Of a DNA stretch of 64,000 nt, positions 36,986-46,304 are shown in pieces. The notes below the pieces were generated by a model. The model did no database searches. It saw only the letters and a program-made list of their open reading frames with translations, and was not told the origin of the DNA. Made by a program: the position numbers and the translations under genes. This DNA comes from Panorpa germanica (taxonomy: Eukaryota > Arthropoda > Insecta > Mecoptera > Panorpidae). The stretch's first letter is position 1; each line of letters opens with the position of its first letter. The stretch is from positions 16,430,001 to 16,494,000 of the forward strand of contig OY783212.1 in the NCBI GenBank assembly GCA_963678705.1. The letters run 5' to 3'.

Positions 36986-37378
36986 TGTTTTGTTGTAGAA
37001 GTTTTAATTCGTGAAAAAATACCTTCGCTGAACTAGGATGATTATTATTTAGTAAAATACTGGGTTTTTTTTATTTTTTAACACTTATATTAACACACAA
37101 TTTGAACATATAACAATACAAAATATGATGGTTCTTGATTTAATTAAATTTGCTCTTGTTACTGGGTTGAGAGCTCTAGATGAAGTGGCCTGAAATTGCA
37201 ACAGACCGCTTCAAACTCGAATATAAAACACAAAAGAGCAAATCCAAACTATATTTAATAACAGAAAGCATAATAATATAAAGAAATGAACAAATAAACA
37301 GAGACAATACAATATTTCAATTAATCAAAAAAAAAAAGTACAAAATATATTACATCAAATTGAGATTTTACTTTAACA
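36986..37378 (-). repeat. 3' LTR of the BEL/Pao element
   Basis: This is 393 bp and identical to the other LTR except at 37182. The minus strand starts TGTTAAAG and ends CAAAACA. It contains a possible AATAAA polyadenylation signal on the minus strand (plus-strand TTTATT at 37070-37075). It is preceded in element orientation by a weak purine-rich tract. Confidence 0.95.
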
Positions 37379-37410
37379 TAACTCCCAGGGTTGGAATTAC
37401 TTAGGAATTC
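37379..37410 (-). other. Candidate polypurine tract region
   Basis: Between the Gag-Pol stop and the 3' LTR, the minus strand reads CCCTGGGAGTTA directly before the LTR. This is the position of the plus-strand primer, but only GGGAG is purine and the last bases are TTA, so the tract is short and atypical. Confidence 0.4.
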
Positions 37411-40400
37411 CTAAGCTTCCTGATTTGGGAGTATCGCTAAGTTGCGAACTGCTCTCTTGATGGGGCCTGTAGAAGTCTGCACTATAGCGACGCGTTGTTG
37501 TTGATCTGGACCAGATATCAATTCAGTAATTCGACCGAGGATCCAATTAAATGGAGGAGAATTATCGTCTTTTATTAGTACCAGCGAACCGATTGCCATT
37601 TCAGGTCCTGAAGTTACCTTCCACTTAGTTCGCTGTTGAAGGTGATGAATGTAATCCGATGTCCATCTGCGCCAGTAGTGTTGGATGCACTGTTGAACAT
37701 AATTGAATCGAGGCAGCTTGCTCATATTAGTAATATTTGAGGGATTTGGAATTGTAGTCAACGGGCGACCAATAAGATAGTGACCTGGGGTTACGGGTAG
37801 GAAATCGGAAGGATCGTTGGACATTGCATATAAAGGTCGAGAATTTAATATTGCTTCTATTTGGACCAATATAGTATAAGTGTCCTCGTATGTTAAGTTG
37901 GAATTTCCCAAAACCTTTTTTAAATGTGATTTTGTACTTTTAACATTAGATTCCCAAAGGCCACCAAAATGGGGAGATCTGGGTGGAATAAATTTCCAAG
38001 AAACTGATTGATCCGAAACTGAATTTATAATTGTATTTTGATTTACCCTATTGGAAAGAAACTTGGACAACAAATTTTTTGACCCAACGAAATTCGTACC
38101 GTTATCAGAATATATGACGCTGGGTTTTCCACGGCGAGACATAAATCGTTTAAGTGCCGAAAGAAAGTTTTCTGTGGTTAAATCCGTCACTAATTCAAGG
38201 TGAACTGCCTTTGTGGAAAAACAAATGAATAAGCATATATATGATTTAATTAAAATGCTCCCGCGACCTAATTTATTCTTAATCATTATGGGACCCGCAT
38301 AATCAATTCCCGTTGCCTTAAATGGAAATTCAAAGGTAACCCTATCACTGGGTAAATCACCCATTATCGGGTTAGGTAATTTAGGACGGTATTTAAAACA
38401 GGTGACGCAATTGTGAACTATTTTCTTTGCTAAGGACATACCTGATAATGGCCAAAATTTTTCGCGGAGAGAAAATAAAACCGCTTGAGGGCCAGCATGA
38501 AACATTCTTCTGTGTTCATAAATCATTATTATTTTGGTCAAGGGGTGATCAGACGCTAAAACCACAGGGTGTTTTTTATTGAAGTCAAACTCTGAATGTT
38601 TTAATCGTCCACCAACACGTATAATTCCATGCTCGTCGATAAAAGGATTTAAAGACAGCAGTCTGCTTGACTTGTTTACGTGTTGGTTTTTAATCAAAGA
38701 TTCAAGTTCTGATGCAAAAGATTCCGACTGTGATACTTTAATTAAAACGTTCATGGAAGTTTCTAATTCAGATATAGTTAAAGGTCCAATGGTTTTATTT
38801 TTAGGATTTGAACAATTTTTTATGAAACGCATACAATATGCAGTGACTCTTTTTAAAGTCCTTAATGAGGAATATAAACTAAAAATGTTTAATGTTAATT
38901 CGACATTGGCGCTTATAATAGTAGGTTTCTTTTTGTCAGGTAAAGTGTCTACTATGAAGTTATTTAACGGCCATGTCTCATATGAATTAAATAACCAGGA
39001 AGGGCCATTCCACCATAAAGTATTATTCAACAAATTTTGGGGTTCTATACCTCTCGATATAAGATCAGCAGGATTAGACTCAGAGGCAATATGACGCCAT
39101 TGCACTATAGACATCATATTACTCTGTATTTCTGAAATTCGATTTGCCACAAAAGTTTTTAATGTGCTCGGACTTAGTTTCAACCATGACAAAAATATAG
39201 TTGAATCGGACCAAAGATATATATTTGAAATTGTAATGGATAATGTGTTTGTCACTTTGGATGTCATTCTATTTAATATAATAGCTGAACATAGTTCAAG
39301 TCGAGGTATTGTTATGGTTTTTAATGGTGCGACTTTAGATTTTGAACAGAGAAGTGTTATGTTGCAATTATTGTAAGAGTCGATACTCTTTAAATACAAG
39401 CATGCACCGTACGCTTTCTCAGATGCGTCACAGAATCCATGAAGTTCGTTTCTTAGGCTATTCCTTACTAAGGTGTGGCGTGGTATACTCAAAATGTTAA
39501 GTTTGCTCAGATTGACTATCAAAGATGTCCAATTAGTATGTAACTTAAGCGGAATTGGATCATCCCAATTTAAATCATATGACCATAAGATTTGCAATAG
39601 TATTTTAAAATTTATAATGTACGGTGAAAGAAGTCCTAAAGGATCAAATATTTTAGATACAAATGACAAAATAGTTCGCTTTGTAATTATAACGGGAATA
39701 TCAATGCTGGTAATGTTGTACTTAAACGAATCAGTGTGAGGATTCCATTCTACGCCTAGAGTTCTTAATTTATTTGAATCGCCTAATTGAATGTTATTAA
39801 TACAGTTATTTAATTGTTCGACTTGTTGAATTGAATCGGGAGAATTGGAAAACCATTTTCGCAGCTTAAATCCGGAGGCCTTTAAAATTGAGTCAATTTC
39901 TACACATTTATTTGATAATTCATCAACTGTTTCCGAGCCAGTAAGTAAATCGTCTACATAAAAATCTTCTAATATCGCTTTAGACGCAATGGGATGCGTT
40001 AGTTTACACTCATATCCAAGCTGGCAGAGGCTTCTTATAGCTAAGAATGACGCAGACGCGGTTCCGTAGGTGACTGTATTTAATTGATATGACAATAATG
40101 GATCGCAAGGACTGGATCGCCATAGAATCTGTTGAAGATTTCTTTGCGCAGGGTTTACCAAGACCTGTCGATACATCATTGCGATATCGGCAATGACTAC
40201 ATATGGGTATTGTCGAAATCTAAGTAGAATTGATAACAGGTCATTTTGGATTGTGGGTCCTACTGCCTGTAAATTATTTATTGAAATGCCTGAAGTGGTT
40301 TGCATTGACCCATCAAAAACAACACGAAGTTTGCTGGTTGTGCTGCTAGGTTTTAGCACACCATGATGCGGTAAAAAAAATGAATTTTCTAATATATTTT

Positions 40401-42486
40401 GGTCAGGGTTAACGGTCATATGATTTAATTTTATGTATTCGTTCATAAAATCTGAATATAACCTTTTAAGTTCTGGGTTTGCGATTAGTTTTTTTTCAAG
40501 TGAAAGAAATCTCTTCATTGCTAGAGATTTGGATTCGCCAAGTAAGTTAGGGGATTCCTTGAATGGAATTGTGACTACAAATCGACCGTCTTCATTACGT
40601 GTCATGGTTTTTTGGTAATGAGTCTCGCATGCAATTTCTTCGTTGGTGTGAGGGTTTGCATTTTCCACAGACTCAATTTCCCAAAACTGCTGGAGTTGAG
40701 TTTGAATTTCCATGTCTTGTGACATATAACAATGCATCGATCTAGTTCTATTACGCATTCCAGTGATAATCCATCCTAATACAGTTTTTTGAACTGATAA
40801 ACCGTTTTTTCCAAGGCTCATTTTACCAATGCTTAATAAATGCCAAAATATATCAGCGCCTAATAGTAAATCAATCCCTTTGGATTTAAAGAATAATGGA
40901 TCAGCAAGTTTGACATATTTTGGTAACTTTATATTTGGTGATTCAATGTCACATGTGGGTACGTTATCTGTTATTTTGTTAAGGACAAAACAACTCAATG
41001 GTTTTGAGAAAGTATTGTGCATTGAGTTCAAAATTATGTTTATTTTATTATTTATTTGGGTTCTGGACCGTCCCAAACCTAATACTGCAATATTAGCGGG
41101 TTCAAAGGGTAATTGTAACTTGTTTGCTAATTCTTTCGTAATAAAGCTAGTCTGGCTACCGCTATCGAGGAGAGCACGAGCCGTTACTAGTTTACCATTA
41201 GCATCAGGAATTTCGACTAGGGCTGTTGACAATAATACACTATTAGACTCAGAAACTTGACCTGTGAGAGTGAATTTATTATTATTATCATGATTTGACT
41301 CTGCAGTTGGGATAGAATTATGTAAAATAGTGTTATGCCGCCCTTGGCATAAGTGACAATTAAAAGCGGATGGACAACTTTCGGCAAAATGTCCAGGCCT
41401 TAAACAATTGAAGCATAGATTTTTTTTACCAATCTCAATGTATCTATCATCAATAGTGAGCTTAGAAATACTAGGACATTTATAAGTCAAATGTTTATCA
41501 TTACAGAAGAAACAGGTGGGCATTTTAGTAGAAACAAGTGATTTGCGTAAATTTGACCTGGGGGTAGGTTTGTTATTATCCCTTGTTTCTAAGATTTCGG
41601 CTCTTTCTGATAATATTTTTAAAAGAGATTCGAAAGTGGGATTAGGTACTCTCGACTCCGGTGAAGAATACCACTTTTCCTGAGTATCTTTGTCGAGTTT
41701 CTTTAATGTAATGTGCGTAATGATAGCATCCCAACAATATTCTCGTGGTATTACGTTTTGTAGTGCCACTATATGTTTCCTTACGTGCGTGGTAATGGTT
41801 CTTAAGTTGGCACTGGATTCAATATTTGTGGATGGCGTGTCTATAAAGGATTGCAAATGATGAGCGATAATTAGTCGCTTATTATCATATCTATCTAATA
41901 GAAGTTGCCATGCTGAGCTATAATTTTCTGGTGTTACTTCCACGGACGTAATAACCTCTAGAGCATCACCGATTAGTAAGTTTCTTAAATGATAAAATTT
42001 TGTGGAGAAATCGTATTTTTGTTTGGAATGTACTAAACTAATGAACATGGACTTAAACTGTGACCATTCCGTAATATCTCCACTAAAGACTTTAATTTCT
42101 ATTTTCCGTAATTGTTCTGAGTCCGTATGTCCACTACAGCATTGGTTATTTCTTTCTTTGATTTTGGTTTTTGAATTTTCTGATTCTTCAATTACTTCAT
42201 TCAGTAACGCCATTAAATTACTATATTTTTCTATGAAATCATTGACATCGACGTCTATGTTACTTATTTCTGTTTCATCTTCAGAACCGCATAATATCTG
42301 CCTTTCTAGGGCAATGGATTTGAATTGATCTAGAAGTGGATTAAGTAGGGAACGTCGCATTTTTATTCCACTTAGCTGATATGTGGTTGCGTCGTTGGGA
42401 TTAATTAGGTTAGACTGTTTGATATATAAATTCAGTTCTTTAGTTAATGCTGCGCTTTGAATTTTCAGCTTTTTTGCCAATGCCAT
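37411..42486 (-). CDS. BEL/Pao Gag-Pol polyprotein
   Basis: The 1691-residue frame starts at the first ATG of the long frame and stops (TAG) 33 bp before the 3' LTR. Domains in order: a Gag region of DUF1759 type (about residues 125-310); zinc knuckles CX2CX3HX4C from C325 and CX2CX4HX4C from C358, then a third CX2C-type finger; an aspartic protease with LLDSGS, catalytic D441; reverse transcriptase with D767 in IADIAMMYRQ and YVDD at 843-846; RNase H with D1020, E1064 and D1094; an integrase zinc domain (H1325, H1330, C1360, C1363); an integrase core with D1395, D1461 and E1512; and a C-terminal DUF5641-type domain (about 1590-1691). In this family the product forms particles, matures itself, copies the RNA and inserts the DNA. 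There is no stop or frameshift, and every catalytic residue that I checked is present. Antisense frames at 38579-42328 are shadows. Confidence 0.96.
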   Translation of the reverse strand: MALAKKLKIQSAALTKELNLYIKQSNLINPNDATTYQLSGIKMRRSLLNPLLDQFKSIALERQILCGSEDETEISNIDVDVNDFIEKYSNLMALLNEVIEESENSKTKIKERNNQCCSGHTDSEQLRKIEIKVFSGDITEWSQFKSMFISLVHSKQKYDFSTKFYHLRNLLIGDALEVITSVEVTPENYSSAWQLLLDRYDNKRLIIAHHLQSFIDTPSTNIESSANLRTITTHVRKHIVALQNVIPREYCWDAIITHITLKKLDKDTQEKWYSSPESRVPNPTFESLLKILSERAEILETRDNNKPTPRSNLRKSLVSTKMPTCFFCNDKHLTYKCPSISKLTIDDRYIEIGKKNLCFNCLRPGHFAESCPSAFNCHLCQGRHNTILHNSIPTAESNHDNNNKFTLTGQVSESNSVLLSTALVEIPDANGKLVTARALLDSGSQTSFITKELANKLQLPFEPANIAVLGLGRSRTQINNKINIILNSMHNTFSKPLSCFVLNKITDNVPTCDIESPNIKLPKYVKLADPLFFKSKGIDLLLGADIFWHLLSIGKMSLGKNGLSVQKTVLGWIITGMRNRTRSMHCYMSQDMEIQTQLQQFWEIESVENANPHTNEEIACETHYQKTMTRNEDGRFVVTIPFKESPNLLGESKSLAMKRFLSLEKKLIANPELKRLYSDFMNEYIKLNHMTVNPDQNILENSFFLPHHGVLKPSSTTSKLRVVFDGSMQTTSGISINNLQAVGPTIQNDLLSILLRFRQYPYVVIADIAMMYRQVLVNPAQRNLQQILWRSSPCDPLLSYQLNTVTYGTASASFLAIRSLCQLGYECKLTHPIASKAILEDFYVDDLLTGSETVDELSNKCVEIDSILKASGFKLRKWFSNSPDSIQQVEQLNNCINNIQLGDSNKLRTLGVEWNPHTDSFKYNITSIDIPVIITKRTILSFVSKIFDPLGLLSPYIINFKILLQILWSYDLNWDDPIPLKLHTNWTSLIVNLSKLNILSIPRHTLVRNSLRNELHGFCDASEKAYGACLYLKSIDSYNNCNITLLCSKSKVAPLKTITIPRLELCSAIILNRMTSKVTNTLSITISNIYLWSDSTIFLSWLKLSPSTLKTFVANRISEIQSNMMSIVQWRHIASESNPADLISRGIEPQNLLNNTLWWNGPSWLFNSYETWPLNNFIVDTLPDKKKPTIISANVELTLNIFSLYSSLRTLKRVTAYCMRFIKNCSNPKNKTIGPLTISELETSMNVLIKVSQSESFASELESLIKNQHVNKSSRLLSLNPFIDEHGIIRVGGRLKHSEFDFNKKHPVVLASDHPLTKIIMIYEHRRMFHAGPQAVLFSLREKFWPLSGMSLAKKIVHNCVTCFKYRPKLPNPIMGDLPSDRVTFEFPFKATGIDYAGPIMIKNKLGRGSILIKSYICLFICFSTKAVHLELVTDLTTENFLSALKRFMSRRGKPSVIYSDNGTNFVGSKNLLSKFLSNRVNQNTIINSVSDQSVSWKFIPPRSPHFGGLWESNVKSTKSHLKKVLGNSNLTYEDTYTILVQIEAILNSRPLYAMSNDPSDFLPVTPGHYLIGRPLTTIPNPSNITNMSKLPRFNYVQQCIQHYWRRWTSDYIHHLQQRTKWKVTSGPEMAIGSLVLIKDDNSPPFNWILGRITELISGPDQQQRVAIVQTSTGPIKRAVRNLAILPNQEA

Positions 42487-43155
42487 TGTAAACGAATAGT
42501 AAAATATATTTTATGCAAAATTTAAAAATGTGGAATAAAGATTTTATAATAGAAAATAACAATCAAATTATTTATAATAAATTGAAATTATACTGAACTC
42601 GATACAAAACTGTTGAGTATAAACGCCAACCAAAACAATGCCTTAAAAATAAACTGAATAGATTGTGACGTCACACTATTGTGCTTCAATAGAATAGAAA
42701 AATGAATAATACTTTTATAATAGAATTGTTTACATAGGGTATCAATAATGCAATTTATAAAAATTCTGGACAAACGTTTGCCTTGTAGACAAATTGATAT
42801 GACTATTTGGTAACTGCAAAAGTTTGATTTTTAATAAATAATACGTACAAACATTAAACTCATCAAATAGATTAATAGAAAAAAACTCCAAAATAAGATA
42901 CTTGGTACAATTTATGAGGACGATAGTGCATGTAATAAATATAGGAAAAATAATATAATAGGAAGTTCCCAGGTCACTTACTAATTTAAATGATCTATCC
43001 ACTATGAGACTGCCTCGTGATGATATTAAAACGCTGGATGCGGATGTCTGGCCACGATGAAGCTTGCTCGTATGGATGATGTTTTCCAAGTTCTTGAAGA
43101 TAATTTTCTTTCGAATGCTCAGTGGAAATTCTCCGCTTGTAAGACGTTGAATTTA
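42487..43155 (-). other. BEL/Pao 5' leader
   Basis: This lies between the primer-binding site and the Gag-Pol ATG. It holds a 115-codon frame (42742-43089) and a shorter one (42588-42773) without motifs, plus a TGACGTCA palindrome at 42666-42673. It is expected to carry packaging and translation signals, none of which I can identify. Confidence 0.6.
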
Positions 43156-43172
43156 TCCGGCTCGAAGGACCA
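43156..43172 (-). other. Primer-binding site, tRNA-Tyr type
   Basis: The plus strand reads TCCGGCTCGAAGGACCA, which is the 3' end of eukaryotic tRNA-Tyr (acceptor strand CTCGAAGGA plus CCA), as known from conserved tRNA-Tyr sequences. One base separates it from the 5' LTR. All 17 bases agree. The match ends one base short of the usual 18. Confidence 0.8.
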
Positions 43173-43173
43173 A

Positions 43174-43566
43174 TGTTTTGTTGTAGAAGTTTTAATTCGT
43201 GAAAAAATACCTTCGCTGAACTAGGATGATTATTATTTAGTAAAATACTGGGTTTTTTTTATTTTTTAACACTTATATTAACACACAATTTGAACATATA
43301 ACAATACAAAATATGATGGTTCTTGATTTAATTAAATTTGCTCTTGTTACTGGGTTGAGAGCTCTAGATAAAGTGGCCTGAAATTGCAACAGACCGCTTC
43401 AAACTCGAATATAAAACACAAAAGAGCAAATCCAAACTATATTTAATAACAGAAAGCATAATAATATAAAGAAATGAACAAATAAACAGAGACAATACAA
43501 TATTTCAATTAATCAAAAAAAAAAAGTACAAAATATATTACATCAAATTGAGATTTTACTTTAACA
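43174..43566 (-). repeat. 5' LTR of the BEL/Pao element
   Basis: This is the partner of 36986-37378, 393 bp, with one difference at 43370. It should hold the promoter for the element on the minus strand. No unambiguous TATA box was chosen because the LTR is AT-rich throughout. Confidence 0.95.
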
Positions 43567-43623
43567 CATTCTATTTATTTATTTCCGGACTTCTGCTAAG
43601 CTCTTGTTATTCTTCAATATTAC

Positions 43624-44720
43624 CAGGGACGGACTTTATTTAGATATGGCCTAGCCCCATTGCGATATGGTTCACCCTATATTATATTTATATAAACTGA
43701 TATATATTCGCTAAACACAGTTACGTGTATTTAAGATTTATCTAATATAACAAAAGAAAGGTACCAGTTACATAAATATTTTTACATTAAGAGCATCCTA
43801 ATCTTTATAGCTTAATTAAACATGGTATCACAAAAGTAGCACGTCACACTGCCCAATTTTGAATAACTTTGCAGCAAAATACAACCCTTTTGGCGAAATT
43901 TCCTCAGAAGATGTCACTTGTCTCACAGTTCGAGGAAGACAATTTGAACACTTAATTTAGGCTAAATTTAAGTTTTTTTTTAATAAACCATTTAAAGGTA
44001 AACATTTTTTTAATTATCCGTTTTAGTTAGCATCCACCTTTTCTTTTGCTAAATAATTAGTCTTGACTCTTGGTCTTTGTTTGTAAAAGGTAACTGGATT
44101 TCATTTTTTATATCAGAAAGATACAAGTATTATACCATTCCTGAATCGGCATAACATGAGCAAGTTTTTAAGGTACGTAAGTTAGTATGTTTTTGCTGAG
44201 GATTTAAGTTAAGATTAAACCAGCAATTTTTAGTATTTTACATAAGTCATCGACAAAATAACGCACGTGTCATCTTAAGTAACTATTCATGATAGCGTAG
44301 GATTAAAAAAACCCAAAAGAGAGAGCTATACAAGAAAACGCAGGCACTAACAATGTTAAAAAAGGAGAATTTAGTAAAAAAAACTTTAAACTGACGTCAT
44401 GTTAGACGGTGTCAGTGTGCCGTGCTACTTTTGAGACACCCTTTAGATATTTGCAATAATAATTCTAAATAATATATATTTTGAATCATATTTAAATAAA
44501 CAGTCAACAATTCATGATTTTCCTTTTTTCTGAATCTAAATGATGACATTTTTAATTCAACACAATAAGTCTACTTTTCTAATATTAACATTTTTTAATT
44601 TTAAAAGCGAGAGAATGTAATTTGTTCTTACATTCGAGGGAAAAACCATTCGATTTTAAATTGAAATTACCTTTTACAATTTTTCGTCTCTCAAATTTTG
44701 CCGCCCTAAATCCATCTCTG
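43624..44720. mobile_element. hAT-like non-autonomous element of about 1.1 kb
   Basis: The left end reads CAGGGACGGACTTTATTTAG and the right end, reversed, reads CAGAGATGGATTTAGGGCGG. Flanks are AATATTAC (43616-43623) and AATAGTAC (44721-44728), an 8-bp duplication with one mismatch. The termini resemble those of the 26155 MITE. The interior is AT-rich with no transposase that I can read. It lies just 57 bp beyond the BEL/Pao element. Confidence 0.7.
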
Positions 44721-44729
44721 AATAGTACA

Positions 44730-46170
44730 AGAATAATACAATTTTTTGCAAGATTTTATAAAAATGTTTACTTCATATTAAAGTCTTAGAGTCATATAGA
44801 TATGAATGCCATATAAATCAATAATAAAATACTATTATTTTTCTTTATGTTAAAATAAGATGAACAACTTCAAGGCGATATTTGTCAATGCAATGGTACC
44901 ACAGCGAATAAATATCCACTCCTACATAGCCTTCCCTTAATCCTCCCCTTTTTATTCTGTTATTTACGTATCGTATAATATCAATAAAATAAATGCGAAG
45001 TTCAATGTTTATTTATTCATTTCGTTTTAAGTAACCATAAATATTCATAACACCGTTCCCGTTCACGGTACCTCGTTCATCGTTCATCGTTCATGTCGAA
45101 TAAACAGATAAAATGGCGGGCATGGCGATTACGATCTGTTGCCATGTGCAATTCAATATACTCGCAATCGTACAACCTAAATAAGTCTCTTAATTTGATG
45201 TTTCAGTTAGATACCGGTCCCGTCTTCTGTCACATTTTTATTAGTATAAAGGTTGCGCTATCCTCATCATAGCCGAGATCCGTAAAAGCCTAAACACACT
45301 ACGCCGTATCCAACCAGAGCACCGAGCTCCGAGCTATATGTACGAGAACCATGCAAAATATAAACTGAAATTTTATTCATTTGACTCACAGTGCATTGTG
45401 TTTGATGTGAGCAGGCAACGCGTCGGGGATCGGTTTTACGATCATGTGCAGATATACTCGCAATTGGTAAATTAAGACAAAAATGTAATCTTAGTTCCGA
45501 CTATAGGCACATAATTTTAGGTAAACAGAACAGCCGAAATGATGTCGGCCATCAACTTACTTATTTATCACATGTGTACATTTTCAAACGCTGTAAAATC
45601 GACTCCAATTTATATTTTACTTTTCTTTGGCTTTGAAAAATGTTGAGTGACTCTAGAAATATTAATAGACATATTGTAAAAAATCCAAGAAAATGTATTT
45701 TCATAATTCGTTAGAAAAAATTCACAACGCGTTTGTTAATAAGACTACCAGTGCATCGTGAAAGAAGGGAATATAAAGAAACATTAATTATAAAAGACAG
45801 TGCCGAATCAGACCAGATCTTAAGGCAGTAATTATGATGAGATTGAAATGTATTCGATAACAGGATTTTAATCATGATTGATCACTTTATTTGGTACAAT
45901 ATAACGGTTTCGCTTTAGAAATAGTACTACAGAAAGGATAGTGCTTAAATTGTATATAAATACCTCATATTGTGGTAGATCTCTTGTAAATGTATTCGTG
46001 GTATCATGGAAATCTGAAAGAAAAAATTACTTATTAGAATAATTATAAATTTCATTTGTTGATAATTTTAAGCGAAAATAAATGAACCCATTTTGTAAAA
46101 TATACAAGAAGCAATGATAATTATTTATACATTACATATTTTTCTTGTTGTTATTGGCTACGAATTGATT
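44730..46170. other. Non-coding stretch
   Basis: No gene is recognised. A short CGTTCAT tandem lies near 45074-45095. A CCTAAACACACTACGCCG block near 45289 resembles a single Harbinger-type end, without a partner found. Confidence 0.4.
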
Positions 46171-46179
46171 AAACATAAA

Positions 46180-46295
46180 CTGCTTTACTAGTAAATCTGT
46201 AATAAAATTTATACCAGATATAAACTGATAATAAGCCTGTCCGGACAAGCTTTATAGCTGGTATAAATTTTATAACAGGTTTATTAGTAAAGCGG
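46180..46295. repeat. 116-bp near-perfect palindrome
   Basis: The arms of about 50 nt both contain TAAAATTTATACCAG and TGCTTTACTA-type or CGCTTTACTA-type ends. The centre is the exact palindrome TGTCCGGACA. Weaker pairing may extend about 10 nt beyond each end. This is most likely a small MITE or fold-back. It would form a long hairpin as single-stranded DNA or RNA. Confidence 0.8.
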
Positions 46296-46304
46296 AAACT
46301 ATAT

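Larger units (their letters stand above)
36986..43566 (-). mobile_element. Complete BEL/Pao LTR retrotransposon, recent insertion
   Basis: The 6581-bp element is bounded by LTRs at 36986-37378 and 43174-43566, each 393 bp with TG...CA ends. A 5-bp target duplication CATTC lies at 36981-36985 and 43567-43571. The LTRs differ at one base only (G at 37182, A at 43370). Transcription runs on the minus strand: 5' LTR on the right, primer-binding site 43156-43172, leader of about 690 bp, one Gag-Pol frame, a short purine-rich tract, then the 3' LTR. No envelope frame is present. A 5-bp duplication, a single fused Gag-Pol frame and the protein domain order are characteristic of BEL/Pao. All expected parts appear intact. 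Confidence 0.97.

Noticed and set aside
38579-42328. Several plus-strand frames of up to 171 codons
   Set aside because: They lie antisense to the intact Gag-Pol frame and are shadows of its codon composition.
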